Origin: Puia dinghuensis
GTDB lineage: Bacteria > Bacteroidota > Bacteroidia > Chitinophagales > Chitinophagaceae
NCBI RefSeq assembly: GCF_014642875.1
Contig: NZ_BMJC01000005.1
Span: forward strand, 186,001 to 250,000
DNA length: 64,000 bases
Reading direction: 5' to 3'
Of this stretch, positions 8,881 to 18,735 are shown in pieces. The notes under the pieces are model-generated. The model was not told the origin of the DNA, ran no database searches, and saw nothing but the letters and a program-made list of their open reading frames with translations. The position numbers and the translations under genes are program-made. Every line of letters begins with the position of its first letter. Positions within the stretch are counted from its first letter, which is position 1.

Positions 8881-9571
8881 ATACGATCATATCCAGGAAG
8901 CCGCCTACGAAGCCAACAGGCAGCTTCCAAAGCTTGGCCTCGTTCTCTTCACCTTCGGCAACGTCAGCGCCGCCGATCGCGATCTGGGCGTCTTCGCCAT
9001 CAAACCCAGTGGGGTCCCCTACAGCGATCTCTCCCCGGAGAAAATGGTCATCGTCGACTTCGAAGGCAAGACCGTAAAAGGGAAATTGCGCCCCTCATCC
9101 GATACCCTCACGCATGCCGTGCTGTACAAACATTGGCCCAACATCGGGGGCATCGCCCACACCCACTCCACCTATGCCACCGCCTGGGCCCAGTCCCAAC
9201 GCGATATCCCCATCTTCGGCACCACACACGCCGATCATAACACGGTAGACATTCCCTGCGCCCCGCCGATGAATGACGAGATGATCCTCGGAGATTACGA
9301 ATACCAGACAGGCTTCCAGATCCTCAACGCCTTCCGCGACAGGGGCCTCAACTATGAAGAAGTGGAAATGGTCCTCATCGGCAACCACGCCCCCTTCACC
9401 TGGGGTAAAACACCGGAAAAAGCCGTCTACAACAGCGCCGTCCTCGAGTCGGTGGCCCAAATGGCCTATCTCACCGAACAGATTCGCAACGACGCCCCCC
9501 GGCTAAAAGATTCCCTGATAAAAAAACATTACGAAAGAAAGCACGGCCCACACTCTTATTACGGACAATAA
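8873..9571 (+). CDS. araD: L-ribulose-5-phosphate 4-epimerase
   Basis: A 232-residue class II aldolase-fold enzyme that converts L-ribulose 5-phosphate to D-xylulose 5-phosphate. Visible motifs are the phosphate-binding region [20 protein letters not shown] and the zinc ligands in [14 protein letters not shown], with a further His in [11 protein letters not shown]. The ATG at 8873 was chosen because it begins [19 protein letters not shown], aligned with family starts. It overlaps the araB stop by 8 bp, so the two are translationally coupled. A longer in-frame extension to 8756 only reads through araB sequence. Confidence 0.95.
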   Translation: MSKYDHIQEAAYEANRQLPKLGLVLFTFGNVSAADRDLGVFAIKPSGVPYSDLSPEKMVIVDFEGKTVKGKLRPSSDTLTHAVLYKHWPNIGGIAHTHSTYATAWAQSQRDIPIFGTTHADHNTVDIPCAPPMNDEMILGDYEYQTGFQILNAFRDRGLNYEEVEMVLIGNHAPFTWGKTPEKAVYNSAVLESVAQMAYLTEQIRNDAPRLKDSLIKKHYERKHGPHSYYGQ

Positions 9572-9605
9572 CCAACAATATTCCACCTCTACCATCAACT
9601 TACAC

Positions 9606-11096
9606 ATGGACTTAAAAAAACTCGAGGTCTGGTTCGTCACTGGCAGCCAACACCTGTACGGCGAAGAAACCTTAAAACAGGTAGCCGCCCATTCCCAAAC
9701 CATCGCAAAAGCCCTCAATGACGCCTCACAGATCCCGGTAAAAGTCGTCTTCCGCCCAACCGTCAAAACCCCGGAAGAGATCTATCACACCTGCGTCGAA
9801 GCCAATACCACCCAAAACTGCATCGGCATCATCGCCTGGATGCACACCTTCTCCCCCGCAAAGATGTGGATCGGCGGCCTCCGCACCCTCCAAAAACCCC
9901 TCGTCCACCTGCATACCCAGTTCAACCGCGACATCCCCTGGGGCGATATCGATATGGACTTCATGAACCTCAACCAAAGCGCCCACGGCGATAGGGAATT
10001 CGGGTTCATCATGAGCCGCATGCGCCTCAATAGAAAAGTAGTCACCGGCCACTGGCAGGACCCCGAAACCCTTGCCCACCTCGGTGCCTGGTCCCGCGCC
10101 GCCGCCGGCTGGCATGACTGGCAAGGTGCAAAATTCGTCCGCTTCGGCGATAACATGCGGCAGGTAGCCGTCACCGAAGGCGACAAAGTAGAAGCTGAAA
10201 TGCAATTCGGCTACTCCGTCAACACCCATGGCGTAGGCGACCTCGTCACAGTGATCAACTCCATCGCCGGCAGCGCCGTCGATACCCTCATCAACGAATA
10301 CGAACAACGCTACCAATTAGCCGACACCCTCCGCAAAGGCAAGTCGCAACACGCCTCCCTCCGGGAGGCCGCCAAAATCGAGCTTGGCATAAAAGCCTTC
10401 CTCGAAAACGGCAACTTCAAAGGTTTTACCGACACCTTCGAAGACCTCCACGGAATGGTACAGTTGCCAGGCATCGCAGCCCAGCGCCTCATGGCCGCCG
10501 GGTACGGCTTCGCCGGTGAGGGCGACTGGAAAACAGCCGCCCTTGTCCGCGCCATGAAAGTAATGGGCAGCGGACTACCCGGCGGCAACTCCTTTATGGA
10601 AGACTACACCTACCACTTCGAACCCGGCAACAACCTCGTCCTCGGCGCCCATATGCTCGAGATCTGCGAATCCATCTCCACCGGCCCCGTCTCCTGCGAG
10701 ATCCACCCGCTGGGCATCGGTGGCAAAGCCGATCCGGTGAGACTCGTCTTCAACTCCGCCGCCGGCCCGGCCCTCAACGCCTCCATCATCGACATGGGCA
10801 ACCGCTTCCGCCTCCTGGTCAATGAAGTGGAAGCCGTGGCGCCAACCCATCCCCTGCCAAAACTGCCCGTCGCCCGCGTCCTCTGGAAGCCCTACCCGGA
10901 TATGAAGACCGGCTGCACCGCATGGATCCTGGCAGGCGGCGCCCACCACACCGGCTACAGCCAAAACCTCACCGCCGAACACCTGCGCGACTTCGCCGAC
11001 ATGGCCGGCATCGAATTCGCCCTCATCGGCAAACAAACCGAACTATACCAGTTCCGCAACGAACTCCGCTGGAACGAAGCCTACTATCGGCCCTAA
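9606..11096 (+). CDS. araA: L-arabinose isomerase
   Basis: A 496-residue cytosolic isomerase that converts L-arabinose to L-ribulose. It starts [20 protein letters not shown], diagnostic of AraA. It also shows [35 protein letters not shown] and [16 protein letters not shown], the last two contributing metal and substrate ligands (Glu and His). The length equals the usual family size of about 500. It lies 34 bp after araD and completes the core isomerase-kinase-epimerase set. No truncation or frameshift is seen. Confidence 0.97.
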   Translation: MDLKKLEVWFVTGSQHLYGEETLKQVAAHSQTIAKALNDASQIPVKVVFRPTVKTPEEIYHTCVEANTTQNCIGIIAWMHTFSPAKMWIGGLRTLQKPLVHLHTQFNRDIPWGDIDMDFMNLNQSAHGDREFGFIMSRMRLNRKVVTGHWQDPETLAHLGAWSRAAAGWHDWQGAKFVRFGDNMRQVAVTEGDKVEAEMQFGYSVNTHGVGDLVTVINSIAGSAVDTLINEYEQRYQLADTLRKGKSQHASLREAAKIELGIKAFLENGNFKGFTDTFEDLHGMVQLPGIAAQRLMAAGYGFAGEGDWKTAALVRAMKVMGSGLPGGNSFMEDYTYHFEPGNNLVLGAHMLEICESISTGPVSCEIHPLGIGGKADPVRLVFNSAAGPALNASIIDMGNRFRLLVNEVEAVAPTHPLPKLPVARVLWKPYPDMKTGCTAWILAGGAHHTGYSQNLTAEHLRDFADMAGIEFALIGKQTELYQFRNELRWNEAYYRP

Positions 11097-11172
11097 ATCC
11101 TTATAACCAGAACCGCAACGCCCATCGCAAAACCATCACACCCACCAACCACCGCAAAACCACCGATTGCTC

Positions 11173-12879
11173 ATGAACAAAAGTCTCGTCGCCGCCGACT
11201 ACATCGTCTTTCTCATCTACTTCGCCCTGGTAGCCTCCTACGGATATTGGATCTATCGCCGGAAGAAAAAAGCCGTCACCGATACCCATGACTTCTTCCT
11301 CGCCGAAGGCTCCCTCACCTGGTGGGCCATCGGCGCCTCCCTCATCGCCTCCAATATCTCCGCCGAACAGTTCATCGGCATGAGCGGTGACGGATTCTTC
11401 GCCGGCATCGCTGTCGCGGCCTATGAATGGATCGCCGCCATAGCCCTCATCATCATCGCCATCTGGTTCATTCCGGTCTACCTGAAGAACAAGATCTATA
11501 CGATGCCGCAGTTCCTCAAAACACGCTACAACGAGACGGTCGCCCTCATCATGGCTATCTTCTGGCTGCTGCTCTATGTCTTCGTCAACCTGACATCGAT
11601 CCTCTATCTCGGCGCCGTCGCCATCAATGGCCTCGTTGATGGTCAGCATCTCCACACCATCATGATCGGTCTCGCCATCTTCTCCCTTCTCATCGCCCTC
11701 GGCGGCATGAAGGTCATCGGCTTCACCGATGTCATACAAGTAGGCGTCCTCATCATCGGCGGCCTGGCCACGACCTATCTCGCCCTCACCGTCGTGTCGG
11801 AAACCTTCGGCCTCGGCTCCAACGCGCTCGCCGGCTTCACCGCGATGTTGAAAGACGCCCCCGAACACTTCAAGATGATCTTCGACAAACCCGGTCCCAC
11901 CACCAGTCAGCTCGAGATCAACAAATACCTCGTCCTGCCCGGCATCTCCATGTATTTCGCCGGCCAATGGATCGTCAACCTCAACTACTGGGGCTGTAAT
12001 CAGTATATCACCCAACGGGCGCTGGGCGCTAACCTCCAGACCGCCCGCACCGGCATCCTCTTCGCCGGCTTCCTCAAACTGCTCATGCCCATCATCGTCA
12101 TGCTCCCCGGCATCGCAGCCTTCGTTCTGTACAAACATGGACACCTCAACCTCGCAGGCGGAAGCAAAGACTACGCATACTCCGCTATGCTCGGCTTCCT
12201 GCCCGCAGGCCTCAAGGGGCTCTCTATCGCCGCACTCACCGCCGCCATCGTCTCTTCGCTGGCAGGAAAGATCAATAGCATCTCCACCATCTTTACACTG
12301 GACGTCTACAAGAAATATATCAGGAAGGACGCCGACGAACAGAAAATGGTGTGGACCGGCCGCGCCGCCATCATCGTCGCCTTGCTCGTCGGCATCATCT
12401 TCACCTGGAAAGACCTGCTCGGCATCAGCAGCAGCGGCGGCTTCACCTACATCCAGAAATACACCGGCTTCATCTCGCCTGGCGTACTCGCCATGTTCTT
12501 GCTCGGCATGTTCTGGAAACGCACCACCGGCGCCGCCGCCGTCGGAGGCCTCATCACCGGCTTCGTCCTCTGCGTCTTCTTCAACGAATTCGCCCCGCAG
12601 GTGCTCGGGCATGAGAACTTCCTCTACACCGCTTATCCTACACAGGAAGTAGTCAACGGAGTCCTCACCACGGTATGGGAGATCCCCTTCCTCATTTGCA
12701 TGGGCCTGGCTTTCCTCTTCACGATGATCGTCATGATCGGCATCAGCCTCGGCGGCCCCCGCATCAATCCAAAGGCCTTCCAGCTCGATAGAGCCATGTT
12801 CAAGGTCAAACCCTCGATCATGGCCCTCATCGTTGCAACCCTTATCATCCTAATGGGTCTCTATGTAAAATTCTGGTAG
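11173..12879 (+). CDS. Sodium/solute symporter (SSS family), probable L-arabinose importer
   Basis: A 568-residue inner-membrane protein with about 13-14 hydrophobic helices and SSS-family signatures: DFFLAEGSLTWWAIGASLIA, SNISAEQFIGMSG and NYWGCNQYITQRALGA. SSS members couple sugar or metabolite uptake to the sodium gradient. Its place between araA and the AraR regulator makes L-arabinose the likely substrate; this is inferred from context. The ATG at 11173 is preferred over a TTG two codons upstream. The gene follows araA by 76 bp. Confidence 0.9.
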   Translation: MNKSLVAADYIVFLIYFALVASYGYWIYRRKKKAVTDTHDFFLAEGSLTWWAIGASLIASNISAEQFIGMSGDGFFAGIAVAAYEWIAAIALIIIAIWFIPVYLKNKIYTMPQFLKTRYNETVALIMAIFWLLLYVFVNLTSILYLGAVAINGLVDGQHLHTIMIGLAIFSLLIALGGMKVIGFTDVIQVGVLIIGGLATTYLALTVVSETFGLGSNALAGFTAMLKDAPEHFKMIFDKPGPTTSQLEINKYLVLPGISMYFAGQWIVNLNYWGCNQYITQRALGANLQTARTGILFAGFLKLLMPIIVMLPGIAAFVLYKHGHLNLAGGSKDYAYSAMLGFLPAGLKGLSIAALTAAIVSSLAGKINSISTIFTLDVYKKYIRKDADEQKMVWTGRAAIIVALLVGIIFTWKDLLGISSSGGFTYIQKYTGFISPGVLAMFLLGMFWKRTTGAAAVGGLITGFVLCVFFNEFAPQVLGHENFLYTAYPTQEVVNGVLTTVWEIPFLICMGLAFLFTMIVMIGISLGGPRINPKAFQLDRAMFKVKPSIMALIVATLIILMGLYVKFW

Positions 12880-12898
12880 TTGTTGGTCTAAAAATACT

Positions 12899-12924
12899 AT
12901 ATTCACAAAAGCGTAATATTCACA
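12899..12924. promoter_or_regulatory. Direct repeat ATATTCACA upstream of araR
   Basis: ATATTCACA occurs at 12899-12907 and 12916-12924, a 17-bp period, within the 73-bp gap between the symporter and araR. It could be a regulator site or a coincidence in an AT-rich gap. Confidence 0.3.
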
Positions 12925-12952
12925 CTAACTACACTTAAACCATTCTAACTAA

Positions 12953-13660
12953 ATGACTCGATACACGGGGGAATCCCGCATGCTGGTAGCCGTAGACTGT
13001 ATCATCTTCGGATTCGACGGAACAGACATCAAACTCCTGCTCATCCAACGCGGCCTCAAACCCGAAAAAGGCAAATGGAGCCTCATGGGCGGCTTCCTCC
13101 AGGAAAACGAAAGCCTCGAACAAGCCGCCAACCGTGTCCTGAAAAAACTCACCGGACTCGAAGGTGTATATATGGAACAGATGAAGGCTTACGGCGAACC
13201 CCTCCGCGACCCCGTCGAACGAGTCCTCAGCATCGCCTACTTCGCCCTCATCGATATCCACCAGTACGAAAAACAGCTGAGCACCGAATACCACGCCGAA
13301 TGGGTGCACATAAAAAAACTGCCCGAACTCATCTTCGATCACAAAAAGATGGTGGAGAACGCCAAAAAACAACTCCGCTACAAAGCCGCCCTGCACCCCA
13401 TCCTCTTCGAATTGCTCCCCGCAAAATTCACCATCCCGCAACTCCAGATCCTCTATGAAGGCATCTATGACACCACCTTCGACAACCGCAACTTTAGCCG
13501 CAAGGTGCTCTCCACCGAACTCCTCATCAAACAAAAAGAAAAGGATAAAGCCAACTCGAAAAAAGGCGCATTCTATTACAAACTGGACAAACGGAAATAC
13601 AAGGCCAACTTCCAGGCCTTCCTCAACTTCATCCCCAATCCGGACAAATTACTACTCTGA
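12953..13660 (+). CDS. araR: NrtR-type Nudix-related transcriptional regulator, probable AraR
   Basis: A 235-residue regulator with a Nudix-fold N-terminus (residues 10-140) and a C-terminal winged-helix part (about 150-235) containing FTIPQLQILYEGIYDTTFDN. The Nudix box is degenerate. GGFLQENE is kept, but the catalytic REUxEExGU reads RVLKKLTGL, so the metal-binding glutamates are gone and the domain should sense rather than hydrolyse. This matches the AraR type described in Bacteroides thetaiotaomicron, where L-arabinose releases the regulator from DNA. It is the last gene of the arabinose operon, so it would regulate its own expression. Confidence 0.85.
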   Translation: MTRYTGESRMLVAVDCIIFGFDGTDIKLLLIQRGLKPEKGKWSLMGGFLQENESLEQAANRVLKKLTGLEGVYMEQMKAYGEPLRDPVERVLSIAYFALIDIHQYEKQLSTEYHAEWVHIKKLPELIFDHKKMVENAKKQLRYKAALHPILFELLPAKFTIPQLQILYEGIYDTTFDNRNFSRKVLSTELLIKQKEKDKANSKKGAFYYKLDKRKYKANFQAFLNFIPNPDKLLL

Positions 13661-13690
13661 TACGGGCATCCTCTTACTCCCAAACACTAT

Positions 13691-13790
13691 TCCCCTCCCC
13701 ACAAACAATGCACATCCCCTCCCCACAAACGGTGTACACCCCCTCACCCCTATCACCGTACCCCCTAACCACAACCTGTGTACACCCCCT
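13691..13790. repeat. C-rich tract with short tandem words after araR
   Basis: TCCCCTCCCCACAAAC occurs at 13691-13706 and 13715-13730, and GTGTACACCCCCT at 13732-13744 and 13778-13790. The composition is C-rich and G-poor on the plus strand, as in the tract before araB. No gene was found in the rest of the 785-bp gap up to 14445 apart from the regulatory elements listed separately. Confidence 0.75.
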
Positions 13791-14006
13791 ATCACTGCAC
13801 CCCTCCCCCTAACACTGTTAGCAACTAATGCAAACGTTTCCGTAACGTTAATTCGCGCGCAGGCAAATGCGTAGCAAGTACGCAAACCCTTAATTTTCAT
13901 GCTAAAACCCGTAATTTAATATGCCGGAGATTTGTATAATCCAATGAGAATGGTAAATTTGACAGTTATCTGACTCGACCAACAAATTAATCTTCTTCTA
14001 TATTTT

Positions 14007-14067
14007 TAGTTTTGAATGGTCACAAAAGTCGTGACGCGAGGGCAATTTCTATTGCCCTCTTATTTTT
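14007..14067 (+). ncRNA. Candidate tiny RNA: promoter box followed by terminator
   Basis: TAGTTTTG (14007-14014) fits the TAnnTTTG promoter box. About 25 nt later comes a perfect 9-bp stem GAGGGCAAT (14038-14046)/ATTGCCCTC (14051-14059) with loop TTCT and then TTATTTTT. A smaller hairpin GTCAC/GTGAC (14019-14035) precedes it. The expected product is about 45 nt. It is not the leader of the TonB receptor gene, which has its own promoter box at 14421. Confidence 0.35.
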
Positions 14068-14087
14068 ACCCCACCCCAAGGGCCAAA

Positions 14088-14115
14088 ACAAAAAACCCTC
14101 GCCCATCGGCGAAGG
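14088..14115 (-). terminator. Possible minus-strand terminator
   Basis: CCCTCGCC (14096-14103) and GGCGAAGG (14108-14115) pair with one wobble. Read on the minus strand the hairpin is followed by a T-rich run (TTTTTTGTTTT). No minus-strand gene is known upstream of it. Confidence 0.4.
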
Positions 14116-14420
14116 TTAACTATACTGTCCCCATCACTATTATCAGTATCTTGAGCATAATATTAAAAAACATCTCCAACATCTCCCTAACCCGAATATG
14201 CACTCCCTGTGCATAACACCCGCACACCGTCCTCCATCACCACCTTCTGCCCCTTCAGGAAAAATTCCAATTCTGAGGAAAAATTCAACAAAATTTCAGT
14301 TTCATAGAAGTTAATAAACTTCTTTGACATTATTAAGAAATAATCATTACCAAAAAATTATCCTACAGTTAACATAGTCTTATCAATCAAAGAACGCCTT
14401 TTTCCCTCTCTTCCTCCTTC

Positions 14421-14428
14421 TACTTTTG
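14421..14428 (+). promoter_or_regulatory. TAnnTTTG promoter box of the TonB receptor gene
   Basis: TACTTTTG matches the consensus exactly and lies 17 bp before the ATG at 14446. The -33 region is only T-rich, without a clear TTG. Confidence 0.5.
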
Positions 14429-14445
14429 CGAAAACTTATTTTGAA

Positions 14446-17274
14446 ATGCTTATGATAAAAAGGACGCTCCTCTCCTTCGTAGCAATCTGCCTCGCATTCA
14501 TCTCTCAAGCAGGTACGATCAAAGGAAAAATTCGCGACTCCAAGACGGGTGAACCGATGACCGGCGCCACCGTCACCCTGGCCAACACCCGTTATTGGAC
14601 AACCGTTCAACTCGATGGTACCTTCACCTTCCGCCACGTCCCGGCAGGTAAATACCAACTCACCGCAAGCGCAGTAGGCTATCAGCGATCCACACCCGTA
14701 GAAGTTGTTCTCTCATCCGACAACGATGAGAAGGACCTCGCTCTTAGCCTCTCCGTCTCTACCACCACGCTCGAAGAAGTACAGATCTCCGCCGCAAGCG
14801 GTGGCTCCGACAACACTGCCCGCCGCATCGAACAGCGCTCGGACATGGTGCAGAACATCCTGTCCGCCCGCACCATCGAGATCTCTCCCGACATCACCGT
14901 CGCCAACGCCCTCCAACGCGTCAGCGGCGTCGTCATCCAGCGCGACAACACCGGTGACGGCCGCTATGCCATCATCCGCGGCATGGACCAACGGTATAAC
15001 AACACCCTCGTCAACGGCATCAAGATCCCCAGCCCCGACGACAAATACCGCTTCGTTCCGATGAACATCTTCCCCGCAGAAATGCTCGAAAGACTGGAAG
15101 TCATCAAAGCACTTACTCCCAACATGGAAGGCGATGCCATCGGCGGCACCATGAATCTCGTCATGAAGAACGCCCCCGATAAATTCATCTTCAGCGCCAA
15201 TGGCTCACTCGGCTATTCTACCATCTTCAATGACAATCCCTTCGTTGCCTTCCCTCATGCGGGCATCAATAAGCAATCACCCGCAGAGATCCACGGCAAT
15301 GACTATGGAGCGGCTGTTTCCGACTTCACTACCAACAACCTGAAGTTCTACAACAGGGCCACCCCCATCAACAATACCCTTGGTTTCACCATCGGCGATC
15401 GCTTCCTGGATAAGAAACTGGGCATCATCCTTTCCGCCAGCTATCAGGATCTGTACAAAGGTGCAGTATCCGAACGCCTCGTCCCCGACGCCCAACCGCT
15501 GCCAAGCCCTGACCCCAATACCCTCAATCCTTCGGACTCCTATGTCAGAACATATAGCACCCGGACCAACCGCATCGGCTTACAAAATAAGATCGACTAT
15601 CTCTTCAACGATCGCAACCGCATCTCCCTTTTTAACCTCTACCTCCACCAGGACCAATTCGAGACCCGCTATACCCCTGACAGCAGCTCGGCCGGTCTCA
15701 ACTCGACGGCTACGCAAACCCTGGTCAAACCCGAGTACCGCAGCCGCTGGCAGATCCAGGACATCTACAATGCCACCCTTCAGGGCAACCACCAGCTCAG
15801 CAATAAGGTAAGAGTGGATTGGAGCGGCGTCTACTCCATCGCCAAACAACAGATCCCTGACATGGCTTCCTATACCTGGGACCAGGTCGTCTATCGCGAA
15901 GCTTCCGGCAAGACCGATAGCATCCGCAACACTATCCCTCAGGGCACCTCCAACGCCGTCACCCATCGCTGGCAGCATAACAAAGACCAGGATTGGGCCG
16001 GCTATGGCAACGTAGAATACAAACCCTCCCTCTTCCAACGCGAATTTGCTTTCCAATTGGGCGGCCTCTATCGCTATAAGACCAGGGATAGCTACAACAA
16101 CGACTACGCCTTGCAAGCCGTCAACGGCGGCGCTCCCTACTCCGGCCTCGATGGTGAGGAACTCTATTTCCAGGCCACCGGCCAAAACAAGGGCAGCTAC
16201 ACCGCCATCAATGCGCAGAGCTACACGGCACATGAAAAGGTAGCCGCCGGGTACATCATGACAAGATTCTTGCTGGTCCCCAAATTCCAGGTTCTCGGTG
16301 GGGTACGCGTAGAGAATACCCAGGACGACTATACCACGGTGCTGCCTAAAACCTCTACCATCGGTGCATCCGGCACCATCCACTACACGGATGTCCTGCC
16401 CAGTGTGCACCTCAAGTATAGCCTCCAATCCAACCAGAACCTGCGTCTGTCCTATTTCAAATCCATCAGCCGCCCGGGCTTTGGTGACCTGGTTCCCATC
16501 ACCGACAATTCCAACGAAGAATTCACTTTCCTTGGCAACCCCTACCTGAAACACGTAAGGGCGGACAATCTTGATCTCCGGTACGAACTCTTCCCGGGGC
16601 TGGCCGACCAGTTCCTGGTGGGCGCATTCTACAAGCATCTCACCAATCCCATCGAGTACTATGTAACCAACGTCAACGGTCCCAGCTCTCTCTATCTGAG
16701 ACCCCAGAACACCAATGAAGCCACCAACTATGGCGCTGAGATCGTCTTCACCAAATATTGGGGCGTATTCGGCATCTCCGCCAACTACACCTATACACAC
16801 TCCGAGGTGACAACGACCAAACGTCTCTACGGCCTTGTCTCAGGTAGCATCCAGACCCAAAACATCAATCAATCCCGCCCCCTCCAGGGCCAGGCAGACC
16901 ATGTCGGCAATTTCTCGCTCCTGCTGAAAGACCCGCGCTGGGGCCTCGATGCGCAGTTGGCGCTCGCCTATACCGGCACCCGCATCGTCCAGGTATCTCC
17001 GTACTATGGTCTCGACATCTGGGGAAAACCTATCGCCCAATTAGACCTCTCCGTGGAAAAACGCCTCTACCGCCGCCTGGTCTTCTTTGCCAAGATCAAC
17101 AACCTGACCAATTCTCCGAACAAGGAATACATCAAATTCCCGTACACCAAGGTTAATGCCAACCTGCCGAGCGGATACACCATCCCCTTCCAGGACGGTG
17201 GCAGCAATTACACGGTCGCGCAAAAGGATATCTACAAGATCAGCTACCTGGGTGGCCTCCGGTATAAATTCTAA
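14446..17274 (+). CDS. TonB-dependent outer-membrane receptor with carboxypeptidase-regulatory-like N-domain
   Basis: A 942-residue exported protein. The signal peptide (about 1-22) ends AFISQAG and is followed by a CarboxypepD_reg-like domain (GTIKGKIRDSKTGEPMTGAT, residues 23-105). The plug domain (about 130-250) has ISPDITVANALQRVSGVVIQ and IRGMDQRYNNTLVNGIKIPS. The beta-barrel runs to the C-terminal aromatic residue of KISYLGGLRYKF, as expected for outer-membrane insertion. It imports a ligand using TonB energy. It lacks the SusC-type N-terminal signature and has no SusD neighbour. The next gene, 32 bp on, encodes a beta-helix lipoprotein that may act as its surface partner. An ATG at 14452 is an alternative start. 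Confidence 0.9.
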   Translation: MLMIKRTLLSFVAICLAFISQAGTIKGKIRDSKTGEPMTGATVTLANTRYWTTVQLDGTFTFRHVPAGKYQLTASAVGYQRSTPVEVVLSSDNDEKDLALSLSVSTTTLEEVQISAASGGSDNTARRIEQRSDMVQNILSARTIEISPDITVANALQRVSGVVIQRDNTGDGRYAIIRGMDQRYNNTLVNGIKIPSPDDKYRFVPMNIFPAEMLERLEVIKALTPNMEGDAIGGTMNLVMKNAPDKFIFSANGSLGYSTIFNDNPFVAFPHAGINKQSPAEIHGNDYGAAVSDFTTNNLKFYNRATPINNTLGFTIGDRFLDKKLGIILSASYQDLYKGAVSERLVPDAQPLPSPDPNTLNPSDSYVRTYSTRTNRIGLQNKIDYLFNDRNRISLFNLYLHQDQFETRYTPDSSSAGLNSTATQTLVKPEYRSRWQIQDIYNATLQGNHQLSNKVRVDWSGVYSIAKQQIPDMASYTWDQVVYREASGKTDSIRNTIPQGTSNAVTHRWQHNKDQDWAGYGNVEYKPSLFQREFAFQLGGLYRYKTRDSYNNDYALQAVNGGAPYSGLDGEELYFQATGQNKGSYTAINAQSYTAHEKVAAGYIMTRFLLVPKFQVLGGVRVENTQDDYTTVLPKTSTIGASGTIHYTDVLPSVHLKYSLQSNQNLRLSYFKSISRPGFGDLVPITDNSNEEFTFLGNPYLKHVRADNLDLRYELFPGLADQFLVGAFYKHLTNPIEYYVTNVNGPSSLYLRPQNTNEATNYGAEIVFTKYWGVFGISANYTYTHSEVTTTKRLYGLVSGSIQTQNINQSRPLQGQADHVGNFSLLLKDPRWGLDAQLALAYTGTRIVQVSPYYGLDIWGKPIAQLDLSVEKRLYRRLVFFAKINNLTNSPNKEYIKFPYTKVNANLPSGYTIPFQDGGSNYTVAQKDIYKISYLGGLRYKF

Positions 17275-17306
17275 TAATGAAAACAAACACATTTAACAAT
17301 ACGACT

Positions 17307-18713
17307 ATGTATAAAATAAATCTTGCTCTTCTCATCCTGTCCAGCGCCCTGGTCTTCTCCGGTTGCACCAAATGGGCGGAGGACAAACAGAACATCTATG
17401 TCTACCAGGCCCCGCCCCCGCCAGGCGGCGCCATCCCCACCAACACCCCACTCTGTGGCTCCATCAAAGGCGTTATGCAGACCGGCCAGACCTATGTCCT
17501 TGGTTGCACGATCAACGTTCCCAAGGGTGACACGCTTATCCTCGAGCAAGGGGTAACCGTTTATGCCGACACCACCTCGGGCATCATCGTCCACGGCACC
17601 CTGATCAGCCTCGGCACCCAGGCGCAACCCAACGTCTTCACAGTTAAAGGGATTACCAAAGACAATACGCCCAACCTGCCGCTGAACCAGGACCCGGCAC
17701 ACAAAGGCCTTTGGAAGGGCATCATGTGCGACACCAGCTGCCGCCTGCTGGTGCTTAAATGGACCCACCTCGACTTCGCCGGCGCATCTTATGGCAATGT
17801 CGACGGCCCCGCCGTGGAAGAAAGCTCCGGCACCTCCTTCAACATCGTTTTCCAAAATCCCAATGGCTATTGCATCATAGAAGACTGCTGGTTCTATGGC
17901 GGCACTGATGACTGTATGCGTATCTCCAACGGCAAGCTCCACATCTTCCGCAACACCTTCGAGAAATGCGGCGGCAGCGGCGGCGACATCGTCAACTGCA
18001 AAGGTGGGTCCGTTGGTACCATCGCTTACAACTTCTTCATCGGCACGGCCTACAACGGACAAAAAGCCTCCAATAAAGGACAGCCCGTCGGTGCACCACA
18101 ATGTAACATCGTCATGTACAACAGCACCTTCGTCAACGGCGGCGTCCGCATCACGGCCGGGTCAAGGGCAGGTGGCATCGACTACGAACAAGGCGCAGAA
18201 GGTGCTTTCTATAACAATGCCTTCATCAACTGCCGCGTAGGCTATCGCGTGGTCAATAACCCCGTTGCCGACACCCTGCACCTCACTTACGGCAACAACT
18301 ACCAATGGGCCGACTCGCTGGTCATCGCCGACCAGTTCTTCACCTATGGAGGTGTATGTACAAAACCGCAGCCCACCGACATCCCCAGGCCGTCGCTCTA
18401 CCTGCCGGCCAATTTCTATTATCCCAACCCGCCGGCCAATGCTTATGACGGTACTCCGGTGGTCCAATACGAGAACCCCAAATTCGTCAACTATCCCCTG
18501 CCGGTAGTAGGTCAGCCCCTGTTCGCCTACACCTCCATCGGATCGTTCAACTTCCACCTGCTGCCCGGCTCATCGCTCATCGGCAAGGGCAACACTACTA
18601 TAAAACCGCTGGTAGTCGTACCTATCGACCCCATTTATGGCGCGACCGAAGTAACACCTCCCGGTGCCGACATTGGCTGCTACCAGATCAACGGATCAGG
18701 CAACCAGCATTAA
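17307..18713 (+). CDS. Right-handed beta-helix surface lipoprotein
   Basis: From the ATG at 17307 the protein has 468 residues and a textbook lipoprotein signal, MYKINLALLILSSALVFSGC, with the lipid Cys at position 20. An ATG at 17277 would add ten polar residues and is less likely. The body repeats short strands typical of parallel beta-helices, for example YCIIEDCWFYGGTDDCMRIS, LHIFRNTFEKCGGSGGDIVN and GTIAYNFFIGTAYNGQ. The end holds a segment (GADIGCYQ) common in such proteins. Many beta-helix proteins bind or cleave polysaccharides, but no catalytic site was recognised. It is probably co-transcribed with the TonB receptor upstream. Confidence 0.8.
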   Translation: MYKINLALLILSSALVFSGCTKWAEDKQNIYVYQAPPPPGGAIPTNTPLCGSIKGVMQTGQTYVLGCTINVPKGDTLILEQGVTVYADTTSGIIVHGTLISLGTQAQPNVFTVKGITKDNTPNLPLNQDPAHKGLWKGIMCDTSCRLLVLKWTHLDFAGASYGNVDGPAVEESSGTSFNIVFQNPNGYCIIEDCWFYGGTDDCMRISNGKLHIFRNTFEKCGGSGGDIVNCKGGSVGTIAYNFFIGTAYNGQKASNKGQPVGAPQCNIVMYNSTFVNGGVRITAGSRAGGIDYEQGAEGAFYNNAFINCRVGYRVVNNPVADTLHLTYGNNYQWADSLVIADQFFTYGGVCTKPQPTDIPRPSLYLPANFYYPNPPANAYDGTPVVQYENPKFVNYPLPVVGQPLFAYTSIGSFNFHLLPGSSLIGKGNTTIKPLVVVPIDPIYGATEVTPPGADIGCYQINGSGNQH

Positions 18714-18735
18714 CAAGCTCCCAAACCCACCCAAC

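Noticed and set aside
11101-12612. A 503-codon minus-strand frame opposite the arabinose symporter
   Set aside because: Its product is an Asp/Glu/Gly-rich string with no domain, typical of the antisense of a GC-rich membrane protein gene. The plus-strand gene has clear SSS motifs.
15580-16800. A 406-codon minus-strand frame inside the TonB receptor gene
   Set aside because: Antisense shadow with no recognisable motif. The receptor frame is intact and has plug and barrel signatures.
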